DNA of 64,000 nucleotides from Qipengyuania citrea (GCF_024171405.1 NZ_JALJZT010000002.1:2232001-2296000); one strand, 5' to 3'. Counted from the stretch's first letter, positions 24,783 to 34,871 are shown. Translations and numbers: made by a program. The notes: generated by a model from the sequence alone, not told the origin.

Positions 24783-25409
24783 ATGCAACACTCCCCAGTT
24801 TCTCTCCAAGCTTGCCCTTCGGATCCAGCACTTCGCGCAATGTTCGAGGCGCGCAAGCGGGTATTCGTCGATCTCCTTAAATGGAATGTTCCCGTTTTGG
24901 ATGATGCATACGAGATCGACCAGTTCGATACGCCCGATGCGAGCTATTTGGTGCTGACCGACGGAGAAGGCCGCCATCGCGCTTCAGCGCGCCTTTTGCG
25001 GACTGACGGCGCTCACATTCTGGGAGAGCTTTTCCCCTGTCTGTGTGATGGTCCGATACCCTCTCGGTACGATTTTCGCGAGATCACGCGTTTCTGCATC
25101 GAACCCACGCTCTCGCGGTTTGAGCGCCGTACGGCACGCGATCAACTGGTGACCGCGCTTGCCGACCATGCCCTAAAGACCGGCCTGTCGGGCTACACCG
25201 CTGTGGCCAATAGAGTTTGGTTCCGCCAAATCGAAAGCTTCGGCTGGCAATGTCGCACACTTGGCGGCGGCTGCAGGATTGACGGTGAGGACCTTGTCGC
25301 ACTGCAGATCGATATAGATTGCGACACGCCGGACGATCTCGCTCGCGGCGGTATCTATCGAAAAGGTGCCTATCGGGTCGCCGAGGCGGCATCGGAGGTG
25401 GTGTCATGA
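24783..25409 (+). CDS. LuxI-family acyl-homoserine lactone synthase
   Basis: The 208-aa enzyme would make an N-acyl-homoserine lactone from SAM and acyl-ACP. The invariant residues are visible: Arg and Phe in ARKRVFVDLLKW, Asp-x-x-Glu/Asp in DDAYEIDQFD, RASARLL, LGELFP, and the Glu-Arg pair in FREITRFCIEP. The start could be ATG 24783 or GTG 24744; neither has a good ribosome site. The stop overlaps the next gene by four bases (ATGA), giving a luxI-phyH-gntR operon. Between it and its likely LuxR lies the mer operon. Confidence 0.9.
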   Translation: MQHSPVSLQACPSDPALRAMFEARKRVFVDLLKWNVPVLDDAYEIDQFDTPDASYLVLTDGEGRHRASARLLRTDGAHILGELFPCLCDGPIPSRYDFREITRFCIEPTLSRFERRTARDQLVTALADHALKTGLSGYTAVANRVWFRQIESFGWQCRTLGGGCRIDGEDLVALQIDIDCDTPDDLARGGIYRKGAYRVAEAASEVVS

Positions 25410-26272
25410 GCGATATCAAATCAATCGATTGGCTCGAACGGCTGCAGAAGGATGGCTATTGCATCATTCCGGACCTCCTTCCTCAGAGCAGCATCGCGGC
25501 GCTCGATGCAGATCTTGAACGGGATTTTACCGAAACCCCTATGGGTCACGGCGATTTCTACGGGTTTCGCACGAAGCGTTTCGGTAGTTTGTTGCGCCGC
25601 TCACGCTGGGCCTGTGACCTTGTTCTGCAGCCTCTCATCCTTTCGCTGGCCCGCGAAGTCCTCGGTAAGGCTTGCGACCGAATTCAGCTCAATGTGGCCC
25701 AGGCAATAGCCATTCATCCCGGCGAGATCGAACAGTTCCCGCATTGCGATCACGACATGTGGGCCGGTGCCAAGGGTGAACACGAATATCTGCTCAATGT
25801 CATTTGGCCGCTCACCGACTTCAACTCATCCAACGGCGCGACCCGCATCTATCCCGGGACACATAAACGTCCTGTCGAGAGCCTCGATCAACTCGGTGAT
25901 CCGATTGTTGCGGCAAGCAAGCCAGGTGATGCGATCTGCTTTCTTGGTTCGACCGTGCACGGTGCTGGACCAAACTCGACCGAAGACGTCCGACGCGGCG
26001 TTGTGATCGGCTACAGCCTCGGCTGGCTCAAGCCGTACGAGAACCTTTGGCTGGCATATCCGCCAGAGGTCGCGCGAAATTTTCCGCCCGAACTTGCTGA
26101 ATTGGCAGGTTATGCGCAGCACCGGCCGAATCTTGGGAACTACGAAGGTCAGTGTCCATCCATTCTGCTCGGTGAAGAGGTAGCCAATTATCCGCAGGCT
26201 ACCGATGCGCTTCGGCCCGAGCAGCTTGCAGCTGTCCATGAATTTGCGGAAGCTCGTCGCTCCAAGAGATGA
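25406..26272 (+). CDS. Phytanoyl-CoA dioxygenase (PhyH) family protein
   Basis: The 288-aa protein is a non-haem Fe(II)/2-oxoglutarate oxygenase. Iron ligands are visible as His113-x-Asp115 (QFPHCDHDMW) and His185 (GSTVHGAGPN), with an Arg for 2-oxoglutarate in RRGVVIGYS. It starts inside the luxI stop (ATGA) after a GGAGGT ribosome site. PhyH genes directly downstream of luxI recur in sphingomonads; the enzyme may hydroxylate the acyl chain or another lipid, but the substrate is unknown. Confidence 0.88.
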   Translation: MSDIKSIDWLERLQKDGYCIIPDLLPQSSIAALDADLERDFTETPMGHGDFYGFRTKRFGSLLRRSRWACDLVLQPLILSLAREVLGKACDRIQLNVAQAIAIHPGEIEQFPHCDHDMWAGAKGEHEYLLNVIWPLTDFNSSNGATRIYPGTHKRPVESLDQLGDPIVAASKPGDAICFLGSTVHGAGPNSTEDVRRGVVIGYSLGWLKPYENLWLAYPPEVARNFPPELAELAGYAQHRPNLGNYEGQCPSILLGEEVANYPQATDALRPEQLAAVHEFAEARRSKR

Positions 26273-26874
26273 GCCCCGCACACGTCCTGGAACCGACCTA
26301 TCGCCGCCTGAAAAGGGCATTGATGGAGGGTACTTGGCCGATCGGCCAGAAACTCGAAGCGATGCGATTGGCAGACGAGTTCGGTGTCAGCATGACACCT
26401 GTGCGAGACAGCCTCAATCAACTTGTCGGCGAAGGTCTTGTCGATCTGACCCCTGGCGAGGGGTACCGGGTCACGCTCCTGACCGAACATTCGTTGCGCG
26501 ACATGCTCGCAGTAAATGTTCTTCTCTTGGAAAGCGTGGCCGATCCAGCACCACGGAAAATCGACACGGCTGATCTAGCCGCACCGATCGACACCTACGC
26601 TGACCGCGTTGGCGATGTTTTTTCGATTTTTGCCTTGGGTTCGGAAAACAGATTTCTAAGACAGACGGTCGATCTGATTAGCGACCGATTGCACATCGTA
26701 AGAAGGCTGGAGCCTGACGTCCTGCCAAACGCTCTGGAGGCGCTTGCGGAGCTGGAGGGCAATGCTTTGGCGTCTCCGTCGAAGCGCGTCCAAGCTCTAA
26801 GGCGATATCATGACCAATGCCTCGCGAACGTCTCCCGGCTGATTGCGGTGCTCGCGGAACAGGGATCGACCTGA
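26269..26874 (+). CDS. GntR-family transcriptional regulator
   Basis: The 201-aa protein has an N-terminal winged helix of the GntR type (YRRLKRALMEGTWPIGQKLEAMRLADEFGVSMTPVRDSLNQLVGEGLVDLTPGEGYRV) and a helical C-terminal part smaller than the usual FCD domain. It starts within the phyH stop (ATGA), so it belongs to the luxI operon. It may control this operon or the lasso genes; no operator can be assigned. Confidence 0.87.
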   Translation: MSPAHVLEPTYRRLKRALMEGTWPIGQKLEAMRLADEFGVSMTPVRDSLNQLVGEGLVDLTPGEGYRVTLLTEHSLRDMLAVNVLLLESVADPAPRKIDTADLAAPIDTYADRVGDVFSIFALGSENRFLRQTVDLISDRLHIVRRLEPDVLPNALEALAELEGNALASPSKRVQALRRYHDQCLANVSRLIAVLAEQGST

Positions 26875-26907
26875 GAGTTGCAAGGCATAGCTCCTCAAGC
26901 ATATGCT

Positions 26908-28116
26908 TCAAGCCTGTTCGGACCCGTTCAGTATCTGGACCAGATGCTCATTCCAATCATCGAGCGCTTCTCTCTTCTCCTTTTTCCAGTCGTGGCGTTG
27001 GTAGATCCCTGCAACGCCTGCTCTTGAGCCGCTGACATGGTTCAAGACTGCCTCTGTAACCTCGAAGCGAACGCCGAGGCGCTGGAAGTTGGTCGCTAAC
27101 GTGCGCCGAAGATCGTGCAGCCGCCAGGATTGCAATGGCTCGCCAAGTTTTTGCTCTATGAGACCGTCCAGTTTCTTCTTGCCCTTGGCGTAGCCGGTAA
27201 AGCCTGCCCCGCTTGACGTGGCAAAAACGCGTCCTTTCTTCGGCCAGTTTGCGCCACCTGCCTGCCGATCGAGTTCGGCAACGGCAAGGTCGTTCAGCGG
27301 GATCGCGTTTGGTTCATTATTCTTTGTTCGTGAACCTGGTAGCGTCCAGAACCGGTCTTTCCGATCAACCTCTTGCCAATGTATTCCTGAAACCTCTTCG
27401 CGGCGTTGCCCTGTTGCAATGAGCAAGCGGACAATTGGACCGAAGCAAAGATAGCATTCGGGAGCTGCCTCCCAAATGTGTCGAAGCTCGTCGTCCTGTA
27501 GCCAGCGATCCCGCGGTCTTACCGGCGGTGGTGCTTCCATTCCCTCCATAGGACTGCGCTCGATATCGCCACGACTGACAGCCCATCGGAATAGGCGCCG
27601 CATCACCGCAAAGACATTCCGGCGATTGGCAACCTGATGCTCGGGCATATTGTCCAGGACAGCTACGATATCCGGCCTCGAAACTCGGGGAAGCGGCTTT
27701 TTTCCGATAACCGGTTCAAGGTAAAGCCGGATGACGCGTTCAACGAGCCTCGCCCAGCCAACACCCTTGCAGGATCGAGCGAAATGCGACGCATAGTTGT
27801 CGAATGCGAGATCGACGGCTTCGCGGCGCCTCTGCTTATCATCGTCTACAGGGTCGATACCTTGCGCAATTAGTAACTGAAGGCGTTCCGCCTCCACTCT
27901 CGCTGTCGTCGGTGTCCACGGCGACCCGTGCGCCCCGATAGTATAGCGTCTTGTTCGAGCTTCACGGCCGCCCATTCGGAACTGCAGCACATAGGATATC
28001 GAGCCGGCTGGAGTGATTTTCGCACCGAATCCTTTGAGGTCCGTATCCCAAAGGAGCTGGCTCGAGCTGCTCGGCTCCAGCGCATCTATCGATTTTTTCG
28101 TGATTTTTCCTGTTGC
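26908..28116 (-). CDS. int: Tyrosine recombinase / integrase (P4-type)
   Basis: The 402-aa protein has the DUF4102-type N-terminal arm-binding domain (ALEPSSSSQLLWDTDLKGFGAKITPAG), a core-binding domain, and a catalytic domain with all key residues: Arg (ATGQRREEV), His-x-x-Arg (LHDLRRT), His (LNHVSG) and the nucleophile Tyr (GIYQRHD). It is therefore probably active. The ATG at 28116 (MATGKITKK) is preferred; a frame extension to 28158 reads through the twin repeats. It sits at the right border of the island beside trmB and reads inward. Confidence 0.93.
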   Translation of the reverse strand, partial: ATGKITKKSIDALEPSSSSQLLWDTDLKGFGAKITPAGSISYVLQFRMGGREARTRRYTIGAHGSPWTPTTARVEAERLQLLIAQGIDPVDDDKQRRREAVDLAFDNYASHFARSCKGVGWARLVERVIRLYLEPVIGKKPLPRVSRPDIVAVLDNMPEHQVANRRNVFAVMRRLFRWAVSRGDIERSPMEGMEAPPPVRPRDRWLQDDELRHIWEAAPECYLCFGPIVRLLIATGQRREEVSGIHWQEVDRKDRFWTLPGSRTKNNEPNAIPLNDLAVAELDRQAGGANWPKKGRVFATSSGAGFTGYAKGKKKLDGLIEQKLGEPLQSWRLHDLRRTLATNFQRLGVRFEVTEAVLNHVSGSRAGVAGIYQRHDWKKEKREALDDWNEHLVQILNGSEQA

Positions 28117-28142
28117 CATCCGAAACCTCGTGTCCCTTTTCT

Positions 28143-28163
28143 GGCAATCACCGGGCAATCACG
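28143..28163. repeat. Twin decamer GGCAATCACC/GGCAATCACG upstream of integrase
   Basis: Two near-identical decamers (28143-28152 and 28154-28163) are separated by one G, 27 bases upstream of the integrase ATG. The arrangement and sequence resemble the repeat near the tRNA-Gly at 11110-11130. Likely recombinase or excisionase binding sites or control sites of int; inferred. Confidence 0.5.
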
Positions 28164-28213
28164 CAAGCGGAAAAAGGGGCGAAATGGAGGCAATTCTAGC
28201 GTAAGGTGAACCT

Positions 28214-28250
28214 GCTAAGTACATTGTTTTACAATGATTTCGTACTTTAG
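28214..28250. repeat. Nested inverted repeat at the trmB/island border
   Basis: CTAAGTAC at 28214-28221 is matched by GTACTTTAG at 28242-28250 (one extra T), enclosing a second perfect repeat ATTGT-TTT-ACAAT. The outer arm includes the trmB stop codon. It lacks a T-run on either strand, so a terminator is less likely than an attachment or accessory site, though neither is proven. Confidence 0.4.
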
Positions 28251-28948
28251 CGTCGTCTGAATCGAAAGTACCAGACTTCGTGGTTATAGATCGTGCGCGC
28301 CTTGTGCTCGTAGCGCGTTTCGGGCCAGCCCGAGGGACGGTTCTGCCAGCTCGCCGGGCCATCGACGACCCATTCGAACTCGTCGGTAAAGCGGCGCATC
28401 ACCATCAGCGCATGGCGCAGATAGACCGCGTGATCGGTGCCGAAGCGAAACTCGCCGCCGGGCTTCAGCTTGTCGGCAATCATCCGCACCGGCCCGTCGT
28501 TCATCATCCGCCGCTTGGCATGCTTGTTCTTGGGCCAGGGATCGGGGTGGAGCAGATAGACCATCGTCAGCGCACCATCGGGTACGCGGCGCAGCACCTC
28601 CAGCGCGTCGCCATGCTGGATGCGGACATTGGCCAGCGTCCGGTCGCGCACATGCGTCAGCGCCTGCGCCACGCCGTTGACGAAGGGCTCGGCGCCGATG
28701 AAGCCGTGGTCGGGCAGCATGTCGGCGCGCTCGGCCATGTGCTCGCCGCCGCCGAAGCCGATCTCGAAATGCAGCGGGCGATCGAAGCCGAACAGGCGTT
28801 CCGCCGTCACCGGGCCTTCCGCGGGTACCGCGATCTGCGGCAGCAATTTGTCGACCAGTTCCTGCTGCGACGCGCGCAGCGGCTTGCCCTGGCTGCGGCC
28901 GTAAAGCCGGTTGAGGGTGGTGGGGTCGCCTTCTTTAAACGCGCTCAT
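28247..28948 (-). CDS. trmB: tRNA (guanine-N7-)-methyltransferase
   Basis: TrmB makes m7G46 in tRNA using SAM. The 233-aa protein has the SAM-binding block LHFEIGFGGGEHMAERA, an acidic turn around GAEPF, and the family signature LLHPDPWPKNKHAKRRM. The C-terminus WYFRFRRR is typical. It is the first core gene to the right of the island and its stop lies within the inverted repeat at the border. Confidence 0.94.
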   Translation of the reverse strand: MSAFKEGDPTTLNRLYGRSQGKPLRASQQELVDKLLPQIAVPAEGPVTAERLFGFDRPLHFEIGFGGGEHMAERADMLPDHGFIGAEPFVNGVAQALTHVRDRTLANVRIQHGDALEVLRRVPDGALTMVYLLHPDPWPKNKHAKRRMMNDGPVRMIADKLKPGGEFRFGTDHAVYLRHALMVMRRFTDEFEWVVDGPASWQNRPSGWPETRYEHKARTIYNHEVWYFRFRRR

Positions 28949-28967
28949 GGCGCGGGCGCCTACAAGC

Positions 28968-29732
28968 CTACCCCCACGCCGTCCAGATGCCGTAGGCGCT
29001 GGTCACGCTCAGTGCGATGCCGACAAGGACCAGCATCAGCTTGGGGCTGAAATGCTTGGCCGCCATAGCGCCGAAGGGCGCGGCAGTGATCCCGCCGATG
29101 ATCAGGCCCAGCGTCGCCCCGGCGATATGCGAGATGCCCAGATGATAGATGAAGCTGGCCGAAATGGTCAGCGTGAGGAAAAACTCGACCGAATTGACCG
29201 TGCCCACGACCTTGCGCGGTTCGGCCCCCTGGACCAGCAAATTGGAGGTCACCACCGGCCCCCAGCCGCCCCCGCCTGCCGCATCGAGGAAGCCGCCGAC
29301 CAGCCCCAGCGGCGCGACATGCTTCGCCTGGCGCAGCTTGGGCGGGTAGAGCAGGCCGCGGATCAGGAGCCACACGCCGATCCCGGCGAGATAGATCAAC
29401 ACGAAGGGCTTGATCGTATCGCCGTCGATCGAAGTGATCAGATAGGTGCCCAGCAGGCCCCCGATCACGCCGGGGACCAGCAGGCGGAAGAACAGTCCTT
29501 TGTCGATATTGCCGTGCAGCAGATGGCTGATGCCCGACGTCGCGGTGGTGAAACATTCGACCAGATGCACGCGCTGCGAGGCGAGCGCGGGAGGCACGCC
29601 AAGCAGACCGACCATCAGCGTATTGGTGATGACCCCAAAGGCCATCCCCAATGCGCCGTCGACCATTTGTGCTGCAAAACCGATCAGGATGAATGGGACG
29701 ATGGGCCCCAGATCGAAACCGAACACCTCCAT
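28968..29732 (-). CDS. TauE/SafE family sulfite exporter-like permease
   Basis: The 254-aa protein has about eight membrane helices in two halves. Each half opens with a Gly-rich signature: GFAAQMVDGALGMAFGV and GLVGGFLDAAGGGGWGPV. That layout is typical of TauE/SafE carriers for sulfite, sulfoacetate or other small anions. The ATG at 29732 starts exactly at the conserved N-terminus; the long frame extension upstream is antisense to the next gene. Substrate unknown. It follows trmB's start by 19 bases on the same strand, so the two may be co-transcribed. Confidence 0.85.
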   Translation of the reverse strand: MEVFGFDLGPIVPFILIGFAAQMVDGALGMAFGVITNTLMVGLLGVPPALASQRVHLVECFTTATSGISHLLHGNIDKGLFFRLLVPGVIGGLLGTYLITSIDGDTIKPFVLIYLAGIGVWLLIRGLLYPPKLRQAKHVAPLGLVGGFLDAAGGGGWGPVVTSNLLVQGAEPRKVVGTVNSVEFFLTLTISASFIYHLGISHIAGATLGLIIGGITAAPFGAMAAKHFSPKLMLVLVGIALSVTSAYGIWTAWG

Positions 29733-29861
29733 TGCGGGGGCGGGCCTTTCGCTGTTGATACCAGCGGCATCTACAGCGATTCGCGAAACCGCGCGAGATA
29801 GAAAATCTCTGCCGGTCTCGGGGGTTGAAGCGGGCTCCCGCCTGCGGCTAGGCAGCGCGCC

Positions 29862-31076
29862 ATGGACGGACTTCTCGACCGCTACGCCGGCCTCGCACTG
29901 TGGCTCCAGTCGCTGATCGCCCTCGCCGGCCTGGTGGTAGTGGCGCTGGCAGTGAACTGGCTGATCAAGCGCGTGCTGCTGCGCGCCGCGGCGCCCTATC
30001 TCGACCGGCGCAGCGATACTGCCGATCGCGCGGTGGCATGGCTGGCGACGGTTATCCCGCTGCTGGTGGTGTCGCGCGGGATCGATTGGGTACCCAACCT
30101 GCCGCCCGAACTGGTCACGGTCACGGTCAATGTCGTGCGCGCGCTGATCGTGCTGTCGGTGGCCATGGCGATCAGCGGGGCGCTCGATTACGCCAACGAA
30201 CTTTATGCGCGCCGCCCCGAAGCACGCAGCCGCCCGATCAAGGGCTATGTCCAGGTGGTCAAGATCGCGATGTTCTGCGGCGCGGCGATCCTGATGATCG
30301 CGGTGCTGATCGAACAGTCGCCGCTGCTGCTGCTGTCGGGGCTGGGCGCGATGGCGGCGGTCCTGCTGCTGGTGTTCAAGGACACCATCCTCAGCCTCGT
30401 CGCCAGCGTCCAGCTGGCCAGCAACGACATGCTGCGCGTGGGCGACTGGATCGAAATGCCGAGCATGGATGCCGATGGCGATGTCATCGATATCGCGCTG
30501 CACACGGTGAAGGTGCAGAATTTCGACAAGACCATCACCACCATCCCGACGCACAAGCTGATCGCCGACAGCTTCCGCAACTGGCGCGGGATGAGCGACA
30601 GCGGCGGCCGGCGGATCAAGCGCGCGCTGGTGCTCGACCAGAACTCGGTGCGGTTCCTGGACGAAGACGAGGTCGCGGGGCTCAAGCGGTTCCGCCTGCT
30701 CGAGAAGTATCTGGCGCGCAAGCAGGACGAGATCGCCGAATGGAACCGCCATGAACTGGCGAGCGATTCGGATGCCATCAACGCCCGCCGGATCACCAAT
30801 ATCGGCACGCTGCGCGCCTATGTGATCGCTTATCTGCAAAGCCATCCGCGGATTGCGGACGAGGGCTTCACGCTGATGGTGCGCCAGCTACCGCCCAGTC
30901 CGCAGGGCCTGCCGCTCGAAATCTATTGCTTTGCGAACACGATCGACTGGGCCGAATACGAGGCGATCCAGGCCGATATCTTCGATCACATGCTGGCGAT
31001 CCTGCCCGAGTTCGGGCTGCGCGTGTTCCAGCAGCCGAGCGGGCTGGATTTGCAGGGCCTGGCCACGCCAGGGTGA
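29862..31076 (+). CDS. Mechanosensitive ion channel, YbdG-like
   Basis: The 404-aa membrane protein has about five hydrophobic segments, the pore helix and MscS beta domain (AMAAVLLLVFKDTILSLVASVQLASNDMLRVGDWIEMP, then FDKTITTIPTHKLIADSFRNW), and an extra insertion before the C-terminal domain. This is the YbdG/MscM arrangement rather than small MscS. It opens under membrane tension to release solutes. One of three MscS-superfamily genes in the window. Confidence 0.87.
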   Translation: MDGLLDRYAGLALWLQSLIALAGLVVVALAVNWLIKRVLLRAAAPYLDRRSDTADRAVAWLATVIPLLVVSRGIDWVPNLPPELVTVTVNVVRALIVLSVAMAISGALDYANELYARRPEARSRPIKGYVQVVKIAMFCGAAILMIAVLIEQSPLLLLSGLGAMAAVLLLVFKDTILSLVASVQLASNDMLRVGDWIEMPSMDADGDVIDIALHTVKVQNFDKTITTIPTHKLIADSFRNWRGMSDSGGRRIKRALVLDQNSVRFLDEDEVAGLKRFRLLEKYLARKQDEIAEWNRHELASDSDAINARRITNIGTLRAYVIAYLQSHPRIADEGFTLMVRQLPPSPQGLPLEIYCFANTIDWAEYEAIQADIFDHMLAILPEFGLRVFQQPSGLDLQGLATPG

Positions 31077-31192
31077 CACGCAGCGACCCGGTCGTCACCG
31101 TCGGCTTATCAGTCTGATCTACCCCGCATAAGCGAAACGCCCGGTAGCCGAAGCTCCGGGCGTCGCTTGCTATCCCGTCCAGGGCAGCTGGA

Positions 31193-31888
31193 TCAGGCCG
31201 CTTCGGCCTCTTCGTTCGGGTCGCGCAGCACATAGCCGCGGCCCCAGACGGTTTCGATGTAGTTCTCGCCGCCGCAGGCATGGCTGAGCTTCTTGCGCAG
31301 CTTGCAGATGAAGACGTCGATGATCTTGAGTTCGGGTTCGTCCATCCCGCCATAGAGGTGGTTGAGGAACATTTCCTTGGTCAGCGTGGTGCCCTTGCGC
31401 AAGCTGAGCAGCTCGAGCATCGCATATTCCTTGCCGGTCAGGTGGACGCGGGCACCGTCGACTTCGACGGTCTTGGCATCGAGGTTCACCGCCAACTTGC
31501 CGGTGCGGATGATCGACTGGCTGTGGCCCTTCGAACGGCGCACCACGGCGTGGATACGGGCGACCAGTTCTTCGCGGTGGAAGGGCTTGGTCACGTAATC
31601 GTCGGCACCGAAACCGAAACTGCGGATCTTGCTGTCCATTTCGGCAATGCCCGAGAGGATCAGAACCGGGGTCTGCACCTTGGCGACGCGCAGCTTCTTG
31701 AGCACGTCGTAGCCATGCATATCGGGCAGGTTCAGGTCGAGCAGGATGATATCGTAATCATACAGCTTGCCCAGATCCAGGCCTTCCTCGCCGAGGTCGG
31801 TCGAGTAGACATTGAACCCTTCGGTCGTGAGCATGAGCTCGATCGCCTTGGCGGTTGTCGGCTCGTCTTCGATCAGCAGTACACGCAT
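31193..31888 (-). CDS. ctrA: Cell-cycle master response regulator CtrA
   Basis: The 231-aa OmpR-type regulator has a receiver domain with phospho-acceptor Asp in LLDLNLPDM (about residue 51) and the conserved Lys in YVTKPFH. The winged helix is nearly identical to Caulobacter CtrA in the block [42 protein letters not shown] as far as I recall it. CtrA controls cell-cycle, motility and replication genes through TTAA-type boxes. Three TTAA half-sites lie upstream of its own start, suggesting autoregulation. Confidence 0.95.
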   Translation of the reverse strand: MRVLLIEDEPTTAKAIELMLTTEGFNVYSTDLGEEGLDLGKLYDYDIILLDLNLPDMHGYDVLKKLRVAKVQTPVLILSGIAEMDSKIRSFGFGADDYVTKPFHREELVARIHAVVRRSKGHSQSIIRTGKLAVNLDAKTVEVDGARVHLTGKEYAMLELLSLRKGTTLTKEMFLNHLYGGMDEPELKIIDVFICKLRKKLSHACGGENYIETVWGRGYVLRDPNEEAEAA

Positions 31889-31953
31889 GGGAACTCCCCT
31901 GTCTGGCCCCTAGTGTCTCGCGGTAACTCCCGGGTAAGAGGAGTTGCCATGTA

Positions 31954-32006
31954 TTAACCACACAACATCTGAATGGAAAAGGTTAACGCGAGGTAAAAGC
32001 CGTTAA
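31954..32006 (-). promoter_or_regulatory. Candidate CtrA boxes upstream of ctrA
   Basis: The gap between ctrA and rpoN contains TTAA at 31954, TTAA-N7-TAAA at 31983-31997 (one mismatch to the CtrA box TTAA-N7-TTAA) and TTAA at 32003. Such sites in front of ctrA itself suggest the positive/negative autoregulation known from Caulobacter. Not proven here. Confidence 0.45.
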
Positions 32007-32031
32007 CTTTTTCTGCAGGGATCGTGGAAAA

Positions 32032-33477
<1,446 letters not shown>

Positions 33478-33503
33478 TGATCAGTTCCCCGTGACTATCG
33501 GCA

Positions 33504-34289
33504 TCACAGTGTGAAACTCTCGCCGAGATAGAGGCGGCGCACGTTCTCGTCGGCGACCAGCGCTTCGGGCGTCCCGGCGAACAGCACCTGCCCGCCATAG
33601 ATGATGCAGGCGCGGTCGACGATCTCGAGCGTTTCGCGGACATTGTGATCGGTGATCAGCACGCCGATCCCGCGCGTGCGCAGATCCTTGACGAGATCGC
33701 GGATGTCGCTGATCGACAGCGGATCGATCCCCGCAAAGGGTTCGTCGAGCAGCATGATCGAAGGCTTGGCGGCAAGCGCGCGGGCAATCTCGCAGCGGCG
33801 GCGTTCGCCCCCCGACAGTGCCATCGCCGGGCTCGCGCGCAGGCGGGTAAGGCCGAATTCGCCGAGCAGGCGCTCCAGCTCCGCGGCGCGCGTGTCCTTG
33901 TCGGGCTCGACCATTTCGAGCACGCAATTGATGTTCTGCTCGACCGTCATGCCGCGAAAGATGCTGGTTTCCTGCGGCAGATAGCCCAGCCCCAGAATCG
34001 CGCGGCGGTACATCGGCAGATTGGTGACATCCTCGCCATCCATCAGGATGCGTCCGGCGTCAGGGCGCACCAGCCCCATGATCGAATAGAAGCAGGTGGT
34101 CTTGCCCGCGCCATTGGGGCCGAGCAAGCCGAGTACTTCGCCCTTGCCCACCGATAGCGAGATATCGGTCAGGACTGCACGCTTGTCATAGCTCTTGGCG
34201 ATCGAAATCACCTCGAGTCCGCCCTGCGGGATCGGCGGGGCGGCATCGTGCAGCGCAGCGTGGTCCGGGTCGGTTGCGATATCGGCCAT
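33504..34289 (-). CDS. lptB: LPS export ABC transporter ATPase LptB
   Basis: The 261-aa ATPase powers lipopolysaccharide extraction from the inner membrane with LptFG. Walker A is GPNGAGKTT (about residue 57), the Q-loop is LPQETSIFRGMT, the signature is LSGGERRR, and Walker B is IMLLDEPFAGIDP, followed by the switch His in ITDHN. The start is taken at MADIATD (34289); another ATG four codons upstream is possible. The N-terminus is slightly longer than usual. lptC and lptA are not in this window. Confidence 0.94.
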   Translation of the reverse strand: MADIATDPDHAALHDAAPPIPQGGLEVISIAKSYDKRAVLTDISLSVGKGEVLGLLGPNGAGKTTCFYSIMGLVRPDAGRILMDGEDVTNLPMYRRAILGLGYLPQETSIFRGMTVEQNINCVLEMVEPDKDTRAAELERLLGEFGLTRLRASPAMALSGGERRRCEIARALAAKPSIMLLDEPFAGIDPLSISDIRDLVKDLRTRGIGVLITDHNVRETLEIVDRACIIYGGQVLFAGTPEALVADENVRRLYLGESFTL

Positions 34290-34496
34290 GCGCGGCGACA
34301 TAGCATGCCAACTGCGCGTGAAAACCCCGCAGGCACGCCTTTTCGTTAATCTGGCAGGATTTGTGCATGGGCGGCAGTCGGGGAGGGTATGTGCCGCAAA
34401 TGGACGCCGCGCATCGCAATTACGCAGGATTGCTTGCCACACGGAAGCAATTTTGAAACAATACGATTCGGGTTGGAGAGAGCAAGGAGAGACGCG

Positions 34497-34871
34497 TTGA
34501 ACAAGGCGCTCCGGGAAAACGATATCGTCAGCGGTCCGATGACCGAACGCAGGCGCGACTGGCGCAAGGCCATGAGCGACAATGTCGCGCTCGCGCTGCT
34601 GGTCTATACCGGCCTCCAGATCTTCATGACCGTGGGGGCGATGAAACAGGGCGTTTCCTCCATCGTGCCCTATCTTGCGCTGGTCATCCTGGTCGCCGGG
34701 ATTATCCCCGCCTGTCGCTGGTTCGAACGCCGCTGGTCCGATCTGTCGGACGACGAAGCCGCCGACCTCGCGCTCAAGCCCGCCTTCCGCCGCGACCAGA
34801 TCATGCTGTGGGTGCTGGCGATCGGGCTTCCGGTCGTTCTTACGCTCATCTTCAAGCTGATCTTTTCCTGA
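34497..34871 (+). CDS. Small membrane protein, unknown function
   Basis: The 124-aa product is predicted to have three membrane helices (about residues 28-46, 53-71 and 101-122) separated by charged loops (CRWFERRWSDLSDDEAADLALKPAFRRDQ). A TTG start at 34497 is chosen because AAGGAG sits eight bases upstream; the frame is open further left but without a ribosome site. No family recognised. It stands divergent from lptB, with the pmbA gene 73 bases downstream. Confidence 0.65.
   Translation: MNKALRENDIVSGPMTERRRDWRKAMSDNVALALLVYTGLQIFMTVGAMKQGVSSIVPYLALVILVAGIIPACRWFERRWSDLSDDEAADLALKPAFRRDQIMLWVLAIGLPVVLTLIFKLIFS

Noticed and set aside
28968-30845. A 625-codon minus-strand frame covering the TauE/SafE gene and beyond
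   Set aside because: Only the last 254 codons are the permease; the rest is antisense to the YbdG-like channel gene.
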